Shown here in pieces: positions 14,916 through 23,726 of a DNA stretch of 23,994 nt (positions are counted from its first letter, which is position 1; each line of letters starts with the position of its first letter). This DNA is from an uncultured Eubacteriales bacterium. Lineage in GTDB: Bacteria > Bacillota > Clostridia > Oscillospirales > Acutalibacteraceae. The translations under genes were made by a program, and so were the position numbers. The DNA lies in the NCBI GenBank assembly GCA_934615635.1, contig CAKTTT010000012.1, positions 1 to 23,994 of the forward strand, read 5' to 3'. The notes under the pieces were generated by a model that saw only the letters and a program-made list of their open reading frames with translations, had not been told where the DNA came from and searched no databases.

Positions 14916-15149
14916 AAGTACCCGTTAAAGAAGAAAACGCTTCCACGCCGAAAATGCCGGCTGTCGGCAGCATGGGGGAAGGAATCGCCGCTATTCGGAG
15001 GGGATCCGGTCAGGGAGAATCATTTGGTAAAACTGCTTTATCGCAGGAGGCCGTCCAGCCTTCCGCCGCAGCCGGAAAAGCGAAGAGCCGGTCCGCACCC
15101 GCTGAAAAGGGTCTGCACGCTGGAAAGGCTCCCTCTGTCATAGACCCTG

Positions 15150-15560
15150 GGCCTGGAAAAACTGAAACGTCGTCACCCTCCGGCAGATCCATCATTCGGC
15201 TGGAGAGGCAGATTCCTGCGCGCCCTCTATGAGGCCGCACTCCTCCTGCCGCCATACTCTTCCCCACCCGGACATGGGAAATCGATTCCTATTCCTCCGG
15301 TTTCGCCGCCTATGCCAACGATCGGACGCCGATGTTGATTGCCATCGCGGTGACCGACCGGATGGCGGCCGCTTATGACCTCCCGCATTCCCGTGGAATA
15401 CCGGATACCAAACGGTTCGCCGCCTCGCCCTCTTTCCCTATAAGAAGGGCGGCTTCCTAATCCGGGACGGCTGTCACCAGAGTCTGGACGGCGGCCGGTG
15501 TGATGCCGCTTCCTGGCCGGAGGGAGCGCCGCCCGCCTCGATTGCAGGCCGGAAGGGACG
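15150..15560 (+). pseudogene. Decayed coding remnant with frame changes
   Basis: No intact gene exists in 14916-15702. Within it, stretches of coding-like codon use appear in shifting plus-strand frames: one reads LEKLKRRHP then RGRFLRALYEAALLLPP (about 15154-15260). The next reads TWEIDSYSSGFAAYANDR then TPMLIAIAVTDRMAAAY (about 15270-15380). A third reads ALFPYKKGGFLIRDG (about 15428-15475). The fragments look like parts of one protein broken by small insertions or deletions. I do not recognise the family. The flanks (14916-15150 and 15560-15665) show nothing convincing. Confidence 0.35.
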
Positions 15561-15668
15561 GATCAAAGACCGGCGGAACCCCCGGCTTCCTTTCCGCAAA
15601 GCGCCTTCGCCCCGCCGACAGACAGTTGGCGGACGTGAATTCTTCTCACCCCTTTCCCCCTTTTTTCT

Positions 15669-15677
15669 TGCTATAAT
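15669..15677 (+). promoter_or_regulatory. Extended -10 promoter of the M20-like gene
   Basis: TGCTATAAT (15669-15677) is a perfect extended -10 element, with no good -35 upstream. It lies 25 bases before the chosen ATG, giving a short leader with GGAGGG. Confidence 0.6.
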
Positions 15678-15702
15678 GAATAAAAAGAAAGGAGGGATAG
15701 GG

Positions 15703-16809
15703 ATGACCCCCTTATCCGGAAGATCCCTGTGCTCCTCCGCAGGCTATGCGGATTGCCAACGGCTGGTTTCGCTGCTTCGCCAGGCGCCGGAGGACGCCTC
15801 CTTTATAGCCCGGGCAATATTGGAGGACTGCCGCGCCGATGTATCGCTCCATGACGGCGGACGAAGCGTGAGCGCGGCTTTAACCGGCCTTGGGGAAGGC
15901 CCCGCCGTAGCTTTCGCCGCCCATCTGCCTGCGGCTGCCGACGCGTCCGACAGCGCCTCCCTTCAAACCGCCGCCGCATTGGAAATTGCCCGGCAGATGG
16001 CCGGCTGCCGAAAAGAATGGCCGGGGACTCTGTTTATTCTGCTGTATCCCAAGGGGCGGACGAGGGAACTGCTGGCTGAAAATCCCTTGCCGGAAACCGG
16101 AGTGGCCGGTATTCACACCCTTCGTCCCCATCCAGGCGAGGCGGGCGAGCTGCTGCTCTGCCAGGGCGCCGTCACCTGCGGCGAAACCCCCTTTATTTTG
16201 CGAGCGGCTTACCGAGAGGGGCTTTCCAAAACGGAATGGGAAGCTTTCATGCAGGAAACGGCCGCCGGCGTCGCCCGCCTCTCTTCCCATCCCCAGCTCA
16301 CGGCGGAGGACGCCAACCGGATGCTGAAGGTTCCGGCTGTGCGGGAGCGTTTCGTCCGCGCCGCCATTCTGCGCACGGATATCGCCCCGCGGGAAATCCT
16401 GTTTTTCGGCTCCGCCCTGGTCTTTCACCGGGGAATGCAGCGGCTGGTGACCCAGCGGATCCAACGCCTGTCGGATGAGCTGGGCAGCCGCTGGAAAGTG
16501 ACGGTCACCGCCTCTTTTCTTCCCTCCCTGCCTCCGGTTTACAACGATCCCACTCTCTGCGGCGAGGCCGGCGGCCTGCTGCGGCAGAGCGACGGCGTTT
16601 TCTACCGCGGCAGCCGCAGCCGCTTTCTCCCCTTTGTCACCGACGACTACGCCCTGCTGCAGCGGGCGGACGGCGGCCTTCTCTTCCTACTGGGCGCGGG
16701 AAAGGCGCATGGGCCGGGAGAACCGGCGGATGAACGCTGTTTAGCCCCCGGTATCCGGGGCGTCGTTTGCCTGCTGGAGCATCAACTGACAAAAAGCACG
16801 GGAAAATAG
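15703..16809 (+). CDS. M20-amidohydrolase-like protein lacking key metal ligands
   Basis: A 368-residue protein whose order of motifs follows peptidase M20D (N-acyl amino acid amidohydrolases): GPAVAFAAHLPA (about 66-77), PGTLFILLYP (107-116), GIHTL (136-140), LPPVYNDPTL (276-285), then FVTDDYALLQ and GGLLFLLGAG (311-333). Several family ligands are absent. The HACGHDxH stretch is replaced by a region around ADASDSASLQT, and QPAEE by YPKGRTREL. His138 and possibly His336 remain. It may therefore be a non-catalytic relative or have a changed activity. The ATG at 15703 is preceded by GGAGGG; an ATG at 15676 overlaps the -10 box and is rejected. No signal peptide is seen. The gene stands between a decayed region and a glycosidase with its own promoter. 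Confidence 0.65.
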   Translation: MTPLSGRSLCSSAGYADCQRLVSLLRQAPEDASFIARAILEDCRADVSLHDGGRSVSAALTGLGEGPAVAFAAHLPAAADASDSASLQTAAALEIARQMAGCRKEWPGTLFILLYPKGRTRELLAENPLPETGVAGIHTLRPHPGEAGELLLCQGAVTCGETPFILRAAYREGLSKTEWEAFMQETAAGVARLSSHPQLTAEDANRMLKVPAVRERFVRAAILRTDIAPREILFFGSALVFHRGMQRLVTQRIQRLSDELGSRWKVTVTASFLPSLPPVYNDPTLCGEAGGLLRQSDGVFYRGSRSRFLPFVTDDYALLQRADGGLLFLLGAGKAHGPGEPADERCLAPGIRGVVCLLEHQLTKSTGK

Positions 16810-16820
16810 GCCGCAAGGAC

Positions 16821-16849
16821 TGTACATCGTCCTGTTTTCCAGCTATAAT
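16821..16849 (+). promoter_or_regulatory. Promoter of the GH78-like gene
   Basis: TGTACA (16821-16826) and TATAAT (16844-16849) are 17 bases apart. An interrupted dyad (GGAAAA at 16801-16806 with TTTTCC near 16835-16840; AGGAC with GTCCT nested inside) surrounds the -35 box. ACATCG occurs at 16824, 16854 and 16866, with 30 and 12 bases between starts. These may be regulator contacts. Confidence 0.6.
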
Positions 16850-16911
16850 GTGAACATCGTACACGACATCGGACGGCCGGTTTGCCGCCGGGGAATGACA
16901 GGAGGAAGCCT

Positions 16912-18606
16912 ATGAGTTTGATCGACACGCTGCCCTTTGCCGGCAGGGACGAAAGGGTACGCCGCTACCTTTTTCCCCGCCGGATTCTGAAAACCTTCGG
17001 TCAGGTAACGGAGGCAGAGGCCCTTCTGCGAGAAAAGCCGCTACAGATCGGACTGAACGAATCCGATCTCACCCGGCTGTCCAACGGCCCGGAAGGGACC
17101 GAAAAGGCCGGGATACTGCTGGATTTCGGTTGCGAGCTGCACGGCGGCCTCCGCCTGCTGAACGCCATGACCGACGGCGGCCCCGCCCGGGTACGGCTGC
17201 GCTTCGGGGAATCCGTATACGAGGCGATGAGCGAAATCGGGGAGAAAAACGCCACCAACGACCACGCCGTCCGGGATATGGAGGTGCTTGTCCCCGCGCT
17301 CAGCGATCAGGAGTGGGGGCAAACCGGCTTCCGCTTTGTCTTTATCCAACTGCTTACTCCCCGAGCCATCCTCTCCTTGAAGGCGGCGCCGGCGGTTTTT
17401 ATCTATCGGGAGCTGCCTTATAAGGGGAGCTTCGCCTGCAGCGATCCCCTGCTCAATCGGATCTACGACACCGCCGCTTACACCTGCCATTTGAATATGC
17501 AGGGGATGCTGTGGGACGGCATCAAGCGGGATCGCCTGGTGTGGATCGGAGATATGCACCCGGAAACCCTCACCATCCGGACCGTGTTCGGCGCCCTTCC
17601 TCTGGTGGAGGAAAGCCTGGAATTTGTGCGGGATCAAACGCCCTTGCCCAGCTGGATGAACGGCCTCCCCGCCTATTCCATGTGGTGGCTCATCATCCTG
17701 TGGGACTGGTACTTTTACACCGGAGACGGCGCGTTTTTGGCCCGGCAGCGGACCTATGCCCTGGCGCTGATCCGTCAGCTCGCCGGCCTGGTGGAGGAGG
17801 ACGGCAGGGACCGGGTGCCGGTCTACTTTTTCGACTGGCCCACCGACGGCACCCCGGCCGCGGAAGCGGGAGTTCGCGCCCTGCTGGCCATCGCGCTGGA
17901 TAGGGGCGCGCGTCTGGCCGCCTTTTACGGGGACGGGGAGACCCGCCTGCTGTGTGAGGAAAAGCGCCGGGCGATAGCCCTGCGCCAGCCGGCTCTCACC
18001 CCCTCCAAATCCGCCGCGGCCTTTCAGGCCCTGGCCGGTTTGCGGGATGCCTCGGAGGCCGCCGGGCGGATCGTCGACGGCGGCGCTGACGGTATGTGCA
18101 CCTTCCTCAGCTACTACATTCTCAAGGCGGCGGCGCAGGGCGGCCGGATGGAGCGGACGCTGGACATGCTGCGCGCCTATTACGGCGCCATGCTGGAGAA
18201 AGGCGCCACCACCTTCTGGGAGGACCTGGATATGAGCTGGCTGGAAAAAACCGCCGCCATCGATCGGCTCCCGGAGGAAGGGCTGCGGGATCTCCATGGG
18301 GACAGCGGCATCGCCTGTTACACCGGCTACCGGCACAGCCTGTGCCACGGCTGGGCTTCCGGTCCGGTCCCCTTCCTGGCGGAAGAGGTGCTGGGAATCC
18401 GGATTTTGGAGCCCGGCTGCCGCCGTGTTGCCCTTTGTCCCCGGCTGGGAAGCCTGGAATGGGCCGAGGGCAGCTATCCCACCCCGCTGGGTCTGCTGAC
18501 GGTCAACCACCGCCGGCTGGAGGATGGAAGCACGCAAACCCGCTTTGAGGCGCCGCAGGGCATGGAAATCCTCCTGCCGCCGGATCAATCGACGGCCGTC
18601 CGATAG
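16912..18606 (+). CDS. GH78-like six-hairpin glycoside hydrolase (alpha-L-rhamnosidase family)
   Basis: A 564-residue protein resembling bacterial alpha-L-rhamnosidases. An N-terminal beta-sandwich (about 1-160) contains ILLDFGCELHGGLRL. An (alpha/alpha)6 barrel (about 170-470) carries DGIKRDRLVWIGDMHPE near residue 202, matching the RDE..GW.GD catalytic region of GH78, though one acidic residue is replaced. The barrel also has the late motifs GATTFWEDLD and SLCHGWASGPVPFLAEEVLGI. A C-terminal beta-sandwich follows. It is shorter than many GH78 enzymes and has no signal peptide, so it should act on imported oligosaccharides. The start follows AGGAGG by 6 bases. It has its own promoter 100 bp after the M20-like gene. 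Rhamnose as the sugar is a family inference. Confidence 0.72.
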   Translation: MSLIDTLPFAGRDERVRRYLFPRRILKTFGQVTEAEALLREKPLQIGLNESDLTRLSNGPEGTEKAGILLDFGCELHGGLRLLNAMTDGGPARVRLRFGESVYEAMSEIGEKNATNDHAVRDMEVLVPALSDQEWGQTGFRFVFIQLLTPRAILSLKAAPAVFIYRELPYKGSFACSDPLLNRIYDTAAYTCHLNMQGMLWDGIKRDRLVWIGDMHPETLTIRTVFGALPLVEESLEFVRDQTPLPSWMNGLPAYSMWWLIILWDWYFYTGDGAFLARQRTYALALIRQLAGLVEEDGRDRVPVYFFDWPTDGTPAAEAGVRALLAIALDRGARLAAFYGDGETRLLCEEKRRAIALRQPALTPSKSAAAFQALAGLRDASEAAGRIVDGGADGMCTFLSYYILKAAAQGGRMERTLDMLRAYYGAMLEKGATTFWEDLDMSWLEKTAAIDRLPEEGLRDLHGDSGIACYTGYRHSLCHGWASGPVPFLAEEVLGIRILEPGCRRVALCPRLGSLEWAEGSYPTPLGLLTVNHRRLEDGSTQTRFEAPQGMEILLPPDQSTAVR

Positions 18607-18644
18607 ATAACGCCTGAAAAGAGGTAAGCCATTCCGATGGAATC

Positions 18645-18681
18645 CGGCGGGGATATTTTCCCGCCGCCCTGTTGGTTTTTT
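18645..18681 (+). terminator. Possible terminator after the GH78-like gene
   Basis: A 7-bp stem (18645-18651 with 18660-18666) is followed after about 8 bases by GGTTTTTT. It lies 39 bases past the stop codon. The remainder of 18682-18960 has only weak hairpins (for example 18723-18728 with 18740-18745) and no recognised gene. Confidence 0.5.
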
Positions 18682-18960
18682 GTGAGCTTTCTCCCGCCGC
18701 TCTGTATAACAGTAAGCCCGATCCACCCCCTGCGAAAAAGGGTGGTTTCGGGCAGAGGGATAAACCTTGAAAGCGCCAGGTTTCTTCATTACAAAACAAG
18801 GGGAATGATCCACCACTTTGTATCGCAGGCTGTAAAGGTCCCCCTCTTGTCAAACAGCGGTTATTCCTTCCGTTCGCGGCTTGCTTTCCTCACCTCACCG
18901 CCCCGCGCTAACGCCCTTTTATCGGTTGTTTTCTCCGGTTCAGCCGGAAGATTCCCTCGC

Positions 18961-19006
18961 AACAAACCCGAGGCCCCCGCTGTTATGCGGGGGCCTCGGG
19001 TTTGTT
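18961..19006. terminator. Strong bidirectional hairpin between convergent units
   Basis: A perfect 20-bp stem (18961-18980 with 18987-19006) with loop TGTTAT lies 8 bases after the stop of the lectin-tailed gene on the minus strand. It separates that convergent unit from the GH78-like gene. Confidence 0.88.
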
Positions 19007-19013
19007 ATCGGTC

Positions 19014-20333
19014 TTATAAGGTCATGACAGGGGTTAGCTCCCAACGCTGGTTGGCGGCACCCGCATCCGTGCAGGTCACGATATCGCCGGAGTAATCCAG
19101 GGTCAGCGCCTTGTTATACAGCCGGTTCACGATGCTGTAACCCGCCGGTGTCCCGGTGATCCTCCATCGCTGATTATAGGTTTCGTCGTCATAATTCTGT
19201 CTGACCGGCATTCCCTCCCGCATGGCGGCGGCTTCCAGGGAGAAGCCGCTGTTCAGCTTGATGATGCGGTACTCATCCTTCCCCAGATGATACAGCCAGT
19301 AATACCGGCTCAACGCGGATTCCGGCATCGTCACCCGCAGCGGGGACAGCTCCATCCGGTTCTCCCGGGGGGCGAACTCCGCCCCGTGATCCATGCTGAC
19401 GATGGTATATACCCCGTCCCGCAGGCTTCCCCCTTCGTGGAAGGGCTTCGCCCAGCCGTCCTGCAGCCATTCCTTCACCCGATCATAATAAACATCCGTG
19501 GAAAGAGCTCCTTCCGCGTCCCGCATCTGCCAGCCCCGGGAAGCGTTGCGGGTATCGCATTTGAGCCAGCTATTGTGCTCATGCACATCGTCATAGGAAC
19601 CGATGATCCGGAATTTAGGCTTGGCCTTGGCCGCCACCATAAAGCCGTAATCCAGCCACGCTAGAGACTTGCGCCACAGGTGATCCCCCGTCCGGGGGGA
19701 ATCATAGTTGATGGAGGAGGTGAGGAACATGGAATCGCCCGAGGGCAGGAAGCCCGCCTGCGGATCCACCTGCCAGCCCCACTTGTCGGGGCGGGAGAAC
19801 TCGCCGGAGGCCCACATACCGGAGAAGCGTCCGCCGTACTCCCCGCCCAGCTTCTGCATCGCCTCGAACTCGTCATACCAGCAATAATTGACCATCAGCG
19901 GCTTGCCGTCCTTGTACAGATAGGCGGCGCCCAGCTCTCTCTCCGGGTCGGCGCAGGCCTCCCAGATTTTCTGGGCGATATCTTCGTATTCAGCCGCCTT
20001 ACCGTGATGGTTGATCGCCACGCAGAGCTTCATGCCATATTGCAGGCACAGCCGCTGGATCTGCTGGGTCTGCGGGATCCAGCCCAGGCCGTTGGTCAGG
20101 TCGGATGCGATCACGTCGATCCCCGCCAGGCGCATCTGATGAAAATACTCCTCCAGATGTTGGGGATTGTTCCAGTCGATAGACTGGTATTTTCCATCCA
20201 CATAGGCACGGGTCCCCCAGTATTCGTCCGGATTCCACCAATGCGTCTCGGTGGAGCCGTTCCAGATCATGATCCAGGTGACGTTGATGGTTTCCTTTTG
20301 ATAGAACGCATCCTGCCGGTAATCGTATGCCAT
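19014..20333 (-). CDS. GH71/GH99-like glycosidase with C-terminal ricin-type lectin domain
   Basis: A 439-residue protein. The first 300 or so residues look like a TIM-barrel glycan hydrolase of the GH71/GH99-like group: TWIMIWNG near the start, MRLAGIDVIASDLTNGLGW (about 68-86), CVAINHHGK (about 105), KPLMVNYCW (about 145), and FRIIGSYDDVHEHN (about 243-256). The last 90 residues (about 345-437) form a ricin B-like trefoil region with NQRW repeats (NQRWRI and NQRWEL). Such lectin modules bind galactose- or xylose-type sugars. No signal peptide is present, unusual for a lectin-bearing enzyme. The second ATG (20333) is chosen because GGGAGG lies 8 bases before it. It follows the esterase gene by about 27 bp. 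Substrate unknown. Confidence 0.75.
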   Translation of the reverse strand: MAYDYRQDAFYQKETINVTWIMIWNGSTETHWWNPDEYWGTRAYVDGKYQSIDWNNPQHLEEYFHQMRLAGIDVIASDLTNGLGWIPQTQQIQRLCLQYGMKLCVAINHHGKAAEYEDIAQKIWEACADPERELGAAYLYKDGKPLMVNYCWYDEFEAMQKLGGEYGGRFSGMWASGEFSRPDKWGWQVDPQAGFLPSGDSMFLTSSINYDSPRTGDHLWRKSLAWLDYGFMVAAKAKPKFRIIGSYDDVHEHNSWLKCDTRNASRGWQMRDAEGALSTDVYYDRVKEWLQDGWAKPFHEGGSLRDGVYTIVSMDHGAEFAPRENRMELSPLRVTMPESALSRYYWLYHLGKDEYRIIKLNSGFSLEAAAMREGMPVRQNYDDETYNQRWRITGTPAGYSIVNRLYNKALTLDYSGDIVTCTDAGAANQRWELTPVMTL

Positions 20334-20360
20334 TTTCATAGCCTCCCATTTTCATCTGTT

Positions 20361-21506
20361 TTACGCATCCAGAATCCCACGCAGCGCCTCCGCCAGCGCC
20401 TCCCCTGCCAGCTCGTGGCTGACAGTGTTGGGATGGCCGCCCAAGCCGGTGCCGTCCCGCCCAATGTTCTGAAGCGGCAGCTCCACAAAATAAACCTTGT
20501 CGTCCTGCTGCGCATAGGCCTCCACATTGGCGCGGATTTCATCAAAATATCCCCGGTTCATCAGGCCGTACGCCCACACGATCTTGGCCTGAGGATTACA
20601 GCGGCGGATCGTATCCAGCAGCGCCTTCATCCCCTCTTGCAGCTCCTCCTTGTCGCAAAACACGCCGGAATCGTTGGTCCCCAGGTTAACGATCACCGCA
20701 TCGGGAACGAAGCGGCTGAAATCCCAATCCTCCGTGCAGCCGCCCAGTCCCTGGGTCTTTTCATACAGCCGGCCCATCAGCAGGTTTTCCGCGTTCCCCG
20801 CATCCCGGACCACACCGCAGCCGGAAGCGGCGATCACCTGATAGCACGCCCCCAGCCTCTCCGCCGCCACGGCGGCGTAGGTTTGGCTGCCGTCGCTGTA
20901 AAGCGTGGTGTCCGTCTGCCATCCCTCCGGCGTCAGATTTCCCATGCCGCAGGTGACGGAGTCTCCCACGAATTCCAGCTTCAGCCCCTCCGGCTCGGCG
21001 GGCGGCGGCAGCCACTCGCCCTGGAGCTGGATCTCTTTCAGCCCACAATAGGAGTGCTGCGCCTCGGAAATCTTGGTCACCCGGACAACATGCTCCCCCT
21101 CCGGCAGATTTTCCGCTAAGACATAGGTCCGGCGGCCCTTCTGCAGCCGCAGCTTCTCCGGCTCTCCGCCGTCCACCTGGATCTGCAGAAAAACGTCGTT
21201 GTTTTCCTCTGGAAGGGACTTATTCATCGCCGCCAGCTCCGCCCGGGCTTCCGTTCCCCGGAAGGAGAAGGTGAAGCCGGATTGGGTCCAATCGAAGAAG
21301 ACCACCTTTCCCACCGTATAGGTTCGGCCGAAAAACCGGACGTGATCGGTCAATTCCTCCATTTGATTCACCCCCTGCGTTGTTTGCGTTGTCGTTCCCG
21401 TCGGCTTTCCGCCGTCGCCGGAGGCGGAGGAGCCCTCCCCCGTCCCCGCGCAGCCGCCCGCCGTCAGGGTCAACGCCAAAAGCAGCACAGCCCATCTTTT
21501 GCGCAT
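20361..21506 (-). CDS. SGNH/GDSL esterase lipoprotein, carbohydrate esterase 2-like
   Basis: A 381-residue exported lipoprotein. The signal sequence (MRKRWAVLLLALTLTAGGC) ends at Cys19. A Ser/Thr/Gly-rich linker follows (to about 47), then a jelly-roll domain (about 55-165; VRFFGRTYTV and FTFSFRGTEARAEL) and an SGNH hydrolase domain (about 175-381). In that domain the nucleophile is Ser183 in FVGDSVTCG, with Asn278 in NLGTNDS and His358 in GGHPN as the expected partners. This two-domain plan is that of CE2 acetyl esterases, which remove acetyl groups from xylan or mannan. I use the ATG at 21506, with GGAGG 9 bases upstream, four bases after the GH42-like stop; an earlier ATG at 21605 overlaps that gene. 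Confidence 0.85.
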   Translation of the reverse strand: MRKRWAVLLLALTLTAGGCAGTGEGSSASGDGGKPTGTTTQTTQGVNQMEELTDHVRFFGRTYTVGKVVFFDWTQSGFTFSFRGTEARAELAAMNKSLPEENNDVFLQIQVDGGEPEKLRLQKGRRTYVLAENLPEGEHVVRVTKISEAQHSYCGLKEIQLQGEWLPPPAEPEGLKLEFVGDSVTCGMGNLTPEGWQTDTTLYSDGSQTYAAVAAERLGACYQVIAASGCGVVRDAGNAENLLMGRLYEKTQGLGGCTEDWDFSRFVPDAVIVNLGTNDSGVFCDKEELQEGMKALLDTIRRCNPQAKIVWAYGLMNRGYFDEIRANVEAYAQQDDKVYFVELPLQNIGRDGTGLGGHPNTVSHELAGEALAEALRGILDA

Positions 21507-21510
21507 CCGC

Positions 21511-23604
21511 TTATTCCTCCAATCGGAAGACACGGGTTTCATACTGTTCCATGGGAAAATCCAGGAAACAGCCGTTAACCCGCTGAGGCTTTCCCGTCTC
21601 CGCATCCGTCGCCTTGGTCACGCCTTGCGGCAGATACAGCCGCTTCTCTCCCCCGGACGCCGCATGAATCGCTATGTACCGTCCGCCGGCATAGACCACG
21701 TCCTCGGTGAAGCAGTAAACATGCACGCCGCTGAGCGCCAAAAGATCGTTTAACAGCCGGGCGGGCAAACAGGGCAGCAGGCTGTAGGCGGCGGTATACG
21801 CCTTTTCCCGGCGGAAAAGCACCGCCGGCCGGCCGTCGTCGGTGCTGGCCAGCACATAAGCCCCTTCCGCCGCCTCCGGCGTGAAAGCAGCGCAGGACAC
21901 CGGCTTCTCCGGGAAGGCCGCGCCCTTGTAGATCGCCTGCCCCATCCTATCGGGGGTATACACCCAGGGAAAGCCGGTGAATACCCCGCCGTTGGCAGCG
22001 TCCGCCAGGTAAATCCACAGCAGCAGGCGGTCGTCCTTCTGCAGCTTTTCCCGGATCGCCTGTTTCACCGGCTCCTCCAGATTCACCGCATTGAGAAAGA
22101 TCACCGCTTTATACGCCTCGGCCGAGAAGCGGCCGTCGGCCAGGTCAGACAGCAGATAAAAATCATAGGGCGCTCCCATTTTCCCCAGTGGGCTCCGCTG
22201 CTTGTAGATCAGATCATAGAGCACCGGATCGTCCACGCCGAAGGAGGCGAAGGCGCGGTCGTCCACCAGCACGGCCGTTTCCGCCCGCATCAACCCCGTC
22301 GACTGATCGCCGATCCATCCCTCCGCTTTCTGCAGGAGCTCCCGATATTCCGGCGCGTCGAACCAGCCGCCCCACATATCGAACCACCAGGTGCCGGTAC
22401 GTCCCGTCAGCACCCGGGCGATCCCCTTCTTCAGCAGCGCCAGGGACAGCTCCTTGGTTTCCGGCCCGGCCCACACGCCGTTTTCGTACAAGGTGTTGTC
22501 CGGCGCGCATTGGGGCAACGTCTCCTTCATCGGCCGGGTCAGATGGGTGCGGGTATCCGACTCAACGAACCACAGCTTGCCGTGGAGCCGGGCGGAATCC
22601 ACCGGCGCCATATAGGGCCAGTCCTCCCCCTTGGCTCTGCACCCAAAATAGCTGTTAGGGCTGGCCAGAAAATCGATATCCGGAGACTGCAGCACCTTTC
22701 CCAATGCGTGGTGGCCGTAGTCGATGTTCATAATTTCTCCCACATAACCATAGAAAGCGCCGGTGAGCCGGTCGCCATGGGTATAGGCCTTGACCCGGCG
22801 GCAGAAATACAGGATCGCGTCGGCGATCAGCTCGCTGTGATAAACATAATAGTCCATCACCGGCCGCTCGGTCCGGAAATCCCGCAGTACGCCGCCGCGG
22901 CAGCAAACCCGTTCCAGCGGCGTAGGCAGGGGGATGCGGTCAAAATCTTCATAATCGGTTCCCCAGGACCGGTTCAGCGCCTCCACCGTTTCATAGGAAT
23001 CCCGCAGCCAGCGGCTGTACCGCCGATGATTGACGGCCGAGTAATCGGCGTATTGCGTAAAGAAGCGGCGATGATAGACCCACTCCTCCGTACCGCCCGC
23101 CGCCACCTGGTAACCGATAACCGCGTTTTTCCAGGGGGACGCCTCTATAAAGTCGATCAACGCCTCCAGGGCACCGCCCATATCCTCCCGCCATTTTTCA
23201 GAGGCGAAGGACTCCCGCAGGGCGTTTCCGCGATAATCCCGGCACAGCTCCTCCGGATGCTCCGCCTCCCACCATTTGGGACAATCCAGATAGATCCGGG
23301 GCAGGATATAGGCCTCCTTGCCGGTGGGGGCGATACGGGCCAGATCCTGCGCGACCTCATCAAAGTCGTAGCGGCCGGGGCCACAGAAAAAACCGCTGCG
23401 GAAGGGCCGCAGTCCGCTGTGACTGTTGATCCCCTGGTCGCCGGCATAGATCCCTATGCTGTACAGCTTCAAACCGTCCGCCCGAAAGGAGGCGAAACGC
23501 TCTGCCTCCGGGGCGTAGGTCATATAAGCCACCGGGGACAGGGTCTTGTCGTCTATCCGGATCCGGGCCCCGCCATCCTGCCCCCACAACAATTTACATT
23601 CCAT
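21511..23604 (-). CDS. GH42-like beta-galactosidase-family glycoside hydrolase
   Basis: A 697-residue clan GH-A enzyme. Family-like segments include SRWLRDSYETVEALNRSWGTDYEDFDRIPLP (split here as SRWLRDSYETVEALN and RSWGTDYEDF, about 197-222). The probable acid/base is Glu173 or Glu174 in GGTEEW, and the probable nucleophile is Glu348 in WFVESDT. A C-terminal part (about 430-690) resembles the GH42 trimerisation and beta-sandwich domains. No signal peptide is seen, so it should act in the cytoplasm on imported oligosaccharides. The length is near that of GH42 (about 680-700). It is the first gene of the three-gene unit, and the esterase gene begins four bases after its stop. Substrate could be a beta-galactoside or a related sugar. 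Confidence 0.82.
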   Translation of the reverse strand: MECKLLWGQDGGARIRIDDKTLSPVAYMTYAPEAERFASFRADGLKLYSIGIYAGDQGINSHSGLRPFRSGFFCGPGRYDFDEVAQDLARIAPTGKEAYILPRIYLDCPKWWEAEHPEELCRDYRGNALRESFASEKWREDMGGALEALIDFIEASPWKNAVIGYQVAAGGTEEWVYHRRFFTQYADYSAVNHRRYSRWLRDSYETVEALNRSWGTDYEDFDRIPLPTPLERVCCRGGVLRDFRTERPVMDYYVYHSELIADAILYFCRRVKAYTHGDRLTGAFYGYVGEIMNIDYGHHALGKVLQSPDIDFLASPNSYFGCRAKGEDWPYMAPVDSARLHGKLWFVESDTRTHLTRPMKETLPQCAPDNTLYENGVWAGPETKELSLALLKKGIARVLTGRTGTWWFDMWGGWFDAPEYRELLQKAEGWIGDQSTGLMRAETAVLVDDRAFASFGVDDPVLYDLIYKQRSPLGKMGAPYDFYLLSDLADGRFSAEAYKAVIFLNAVNLEEPVKQAIREKLQKDDRLLLWIYLADAANGGVFTGFPWVYTPDRMGQAIYKGAAFPEKPVSCAAFTPEAAEGAYVLASTDDGRPAVLFRREKAYTAAYSLLPCLPARLLNDLLALSGVHVYCFTEDVVYAGGRYIAIHAASGGEKRLYLPQGVTKATDAETGKPQRVNGCFLDFPMEQYETRVFRLEE

Positions 23605-23678
23605 CCTGCTCCACCTTTCCGGCTGTCCGCCGTTTATTCCGCCGTTTCAAAGGATAACACCGGTTTCGTTCATAAGAA

Positions 23679-23711
23679 AAGGGATCCCTCTCACGGTGAA
23701 AGGGATCCCTT
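23679..23711 (-). terminator. Terminator of the surface-protein gene
   Basis: A near-perfect stem of about 15 bp (arms 23679-23693 and 23697-23711 with one mismatch, short loop) lies 16 bases past the stop. On the minus strand it ends in CCCTTTTCTTATG, a U-rich tail. The GGGATCCC arms are also self-palindromic. The gap 23605-23678 holds no gene and no convincing promoter. Confidence 0.85.
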
Positions 23712-23726
23712 GATTGTCACAGAGCC

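Noticed and set aside
17041..18816. 591-codon open frame on the minus strand
   Set aside because: Antisense to the GH78-like gene, whose motifs and ribosome binding site are clear; composition is that of a shadow frame.
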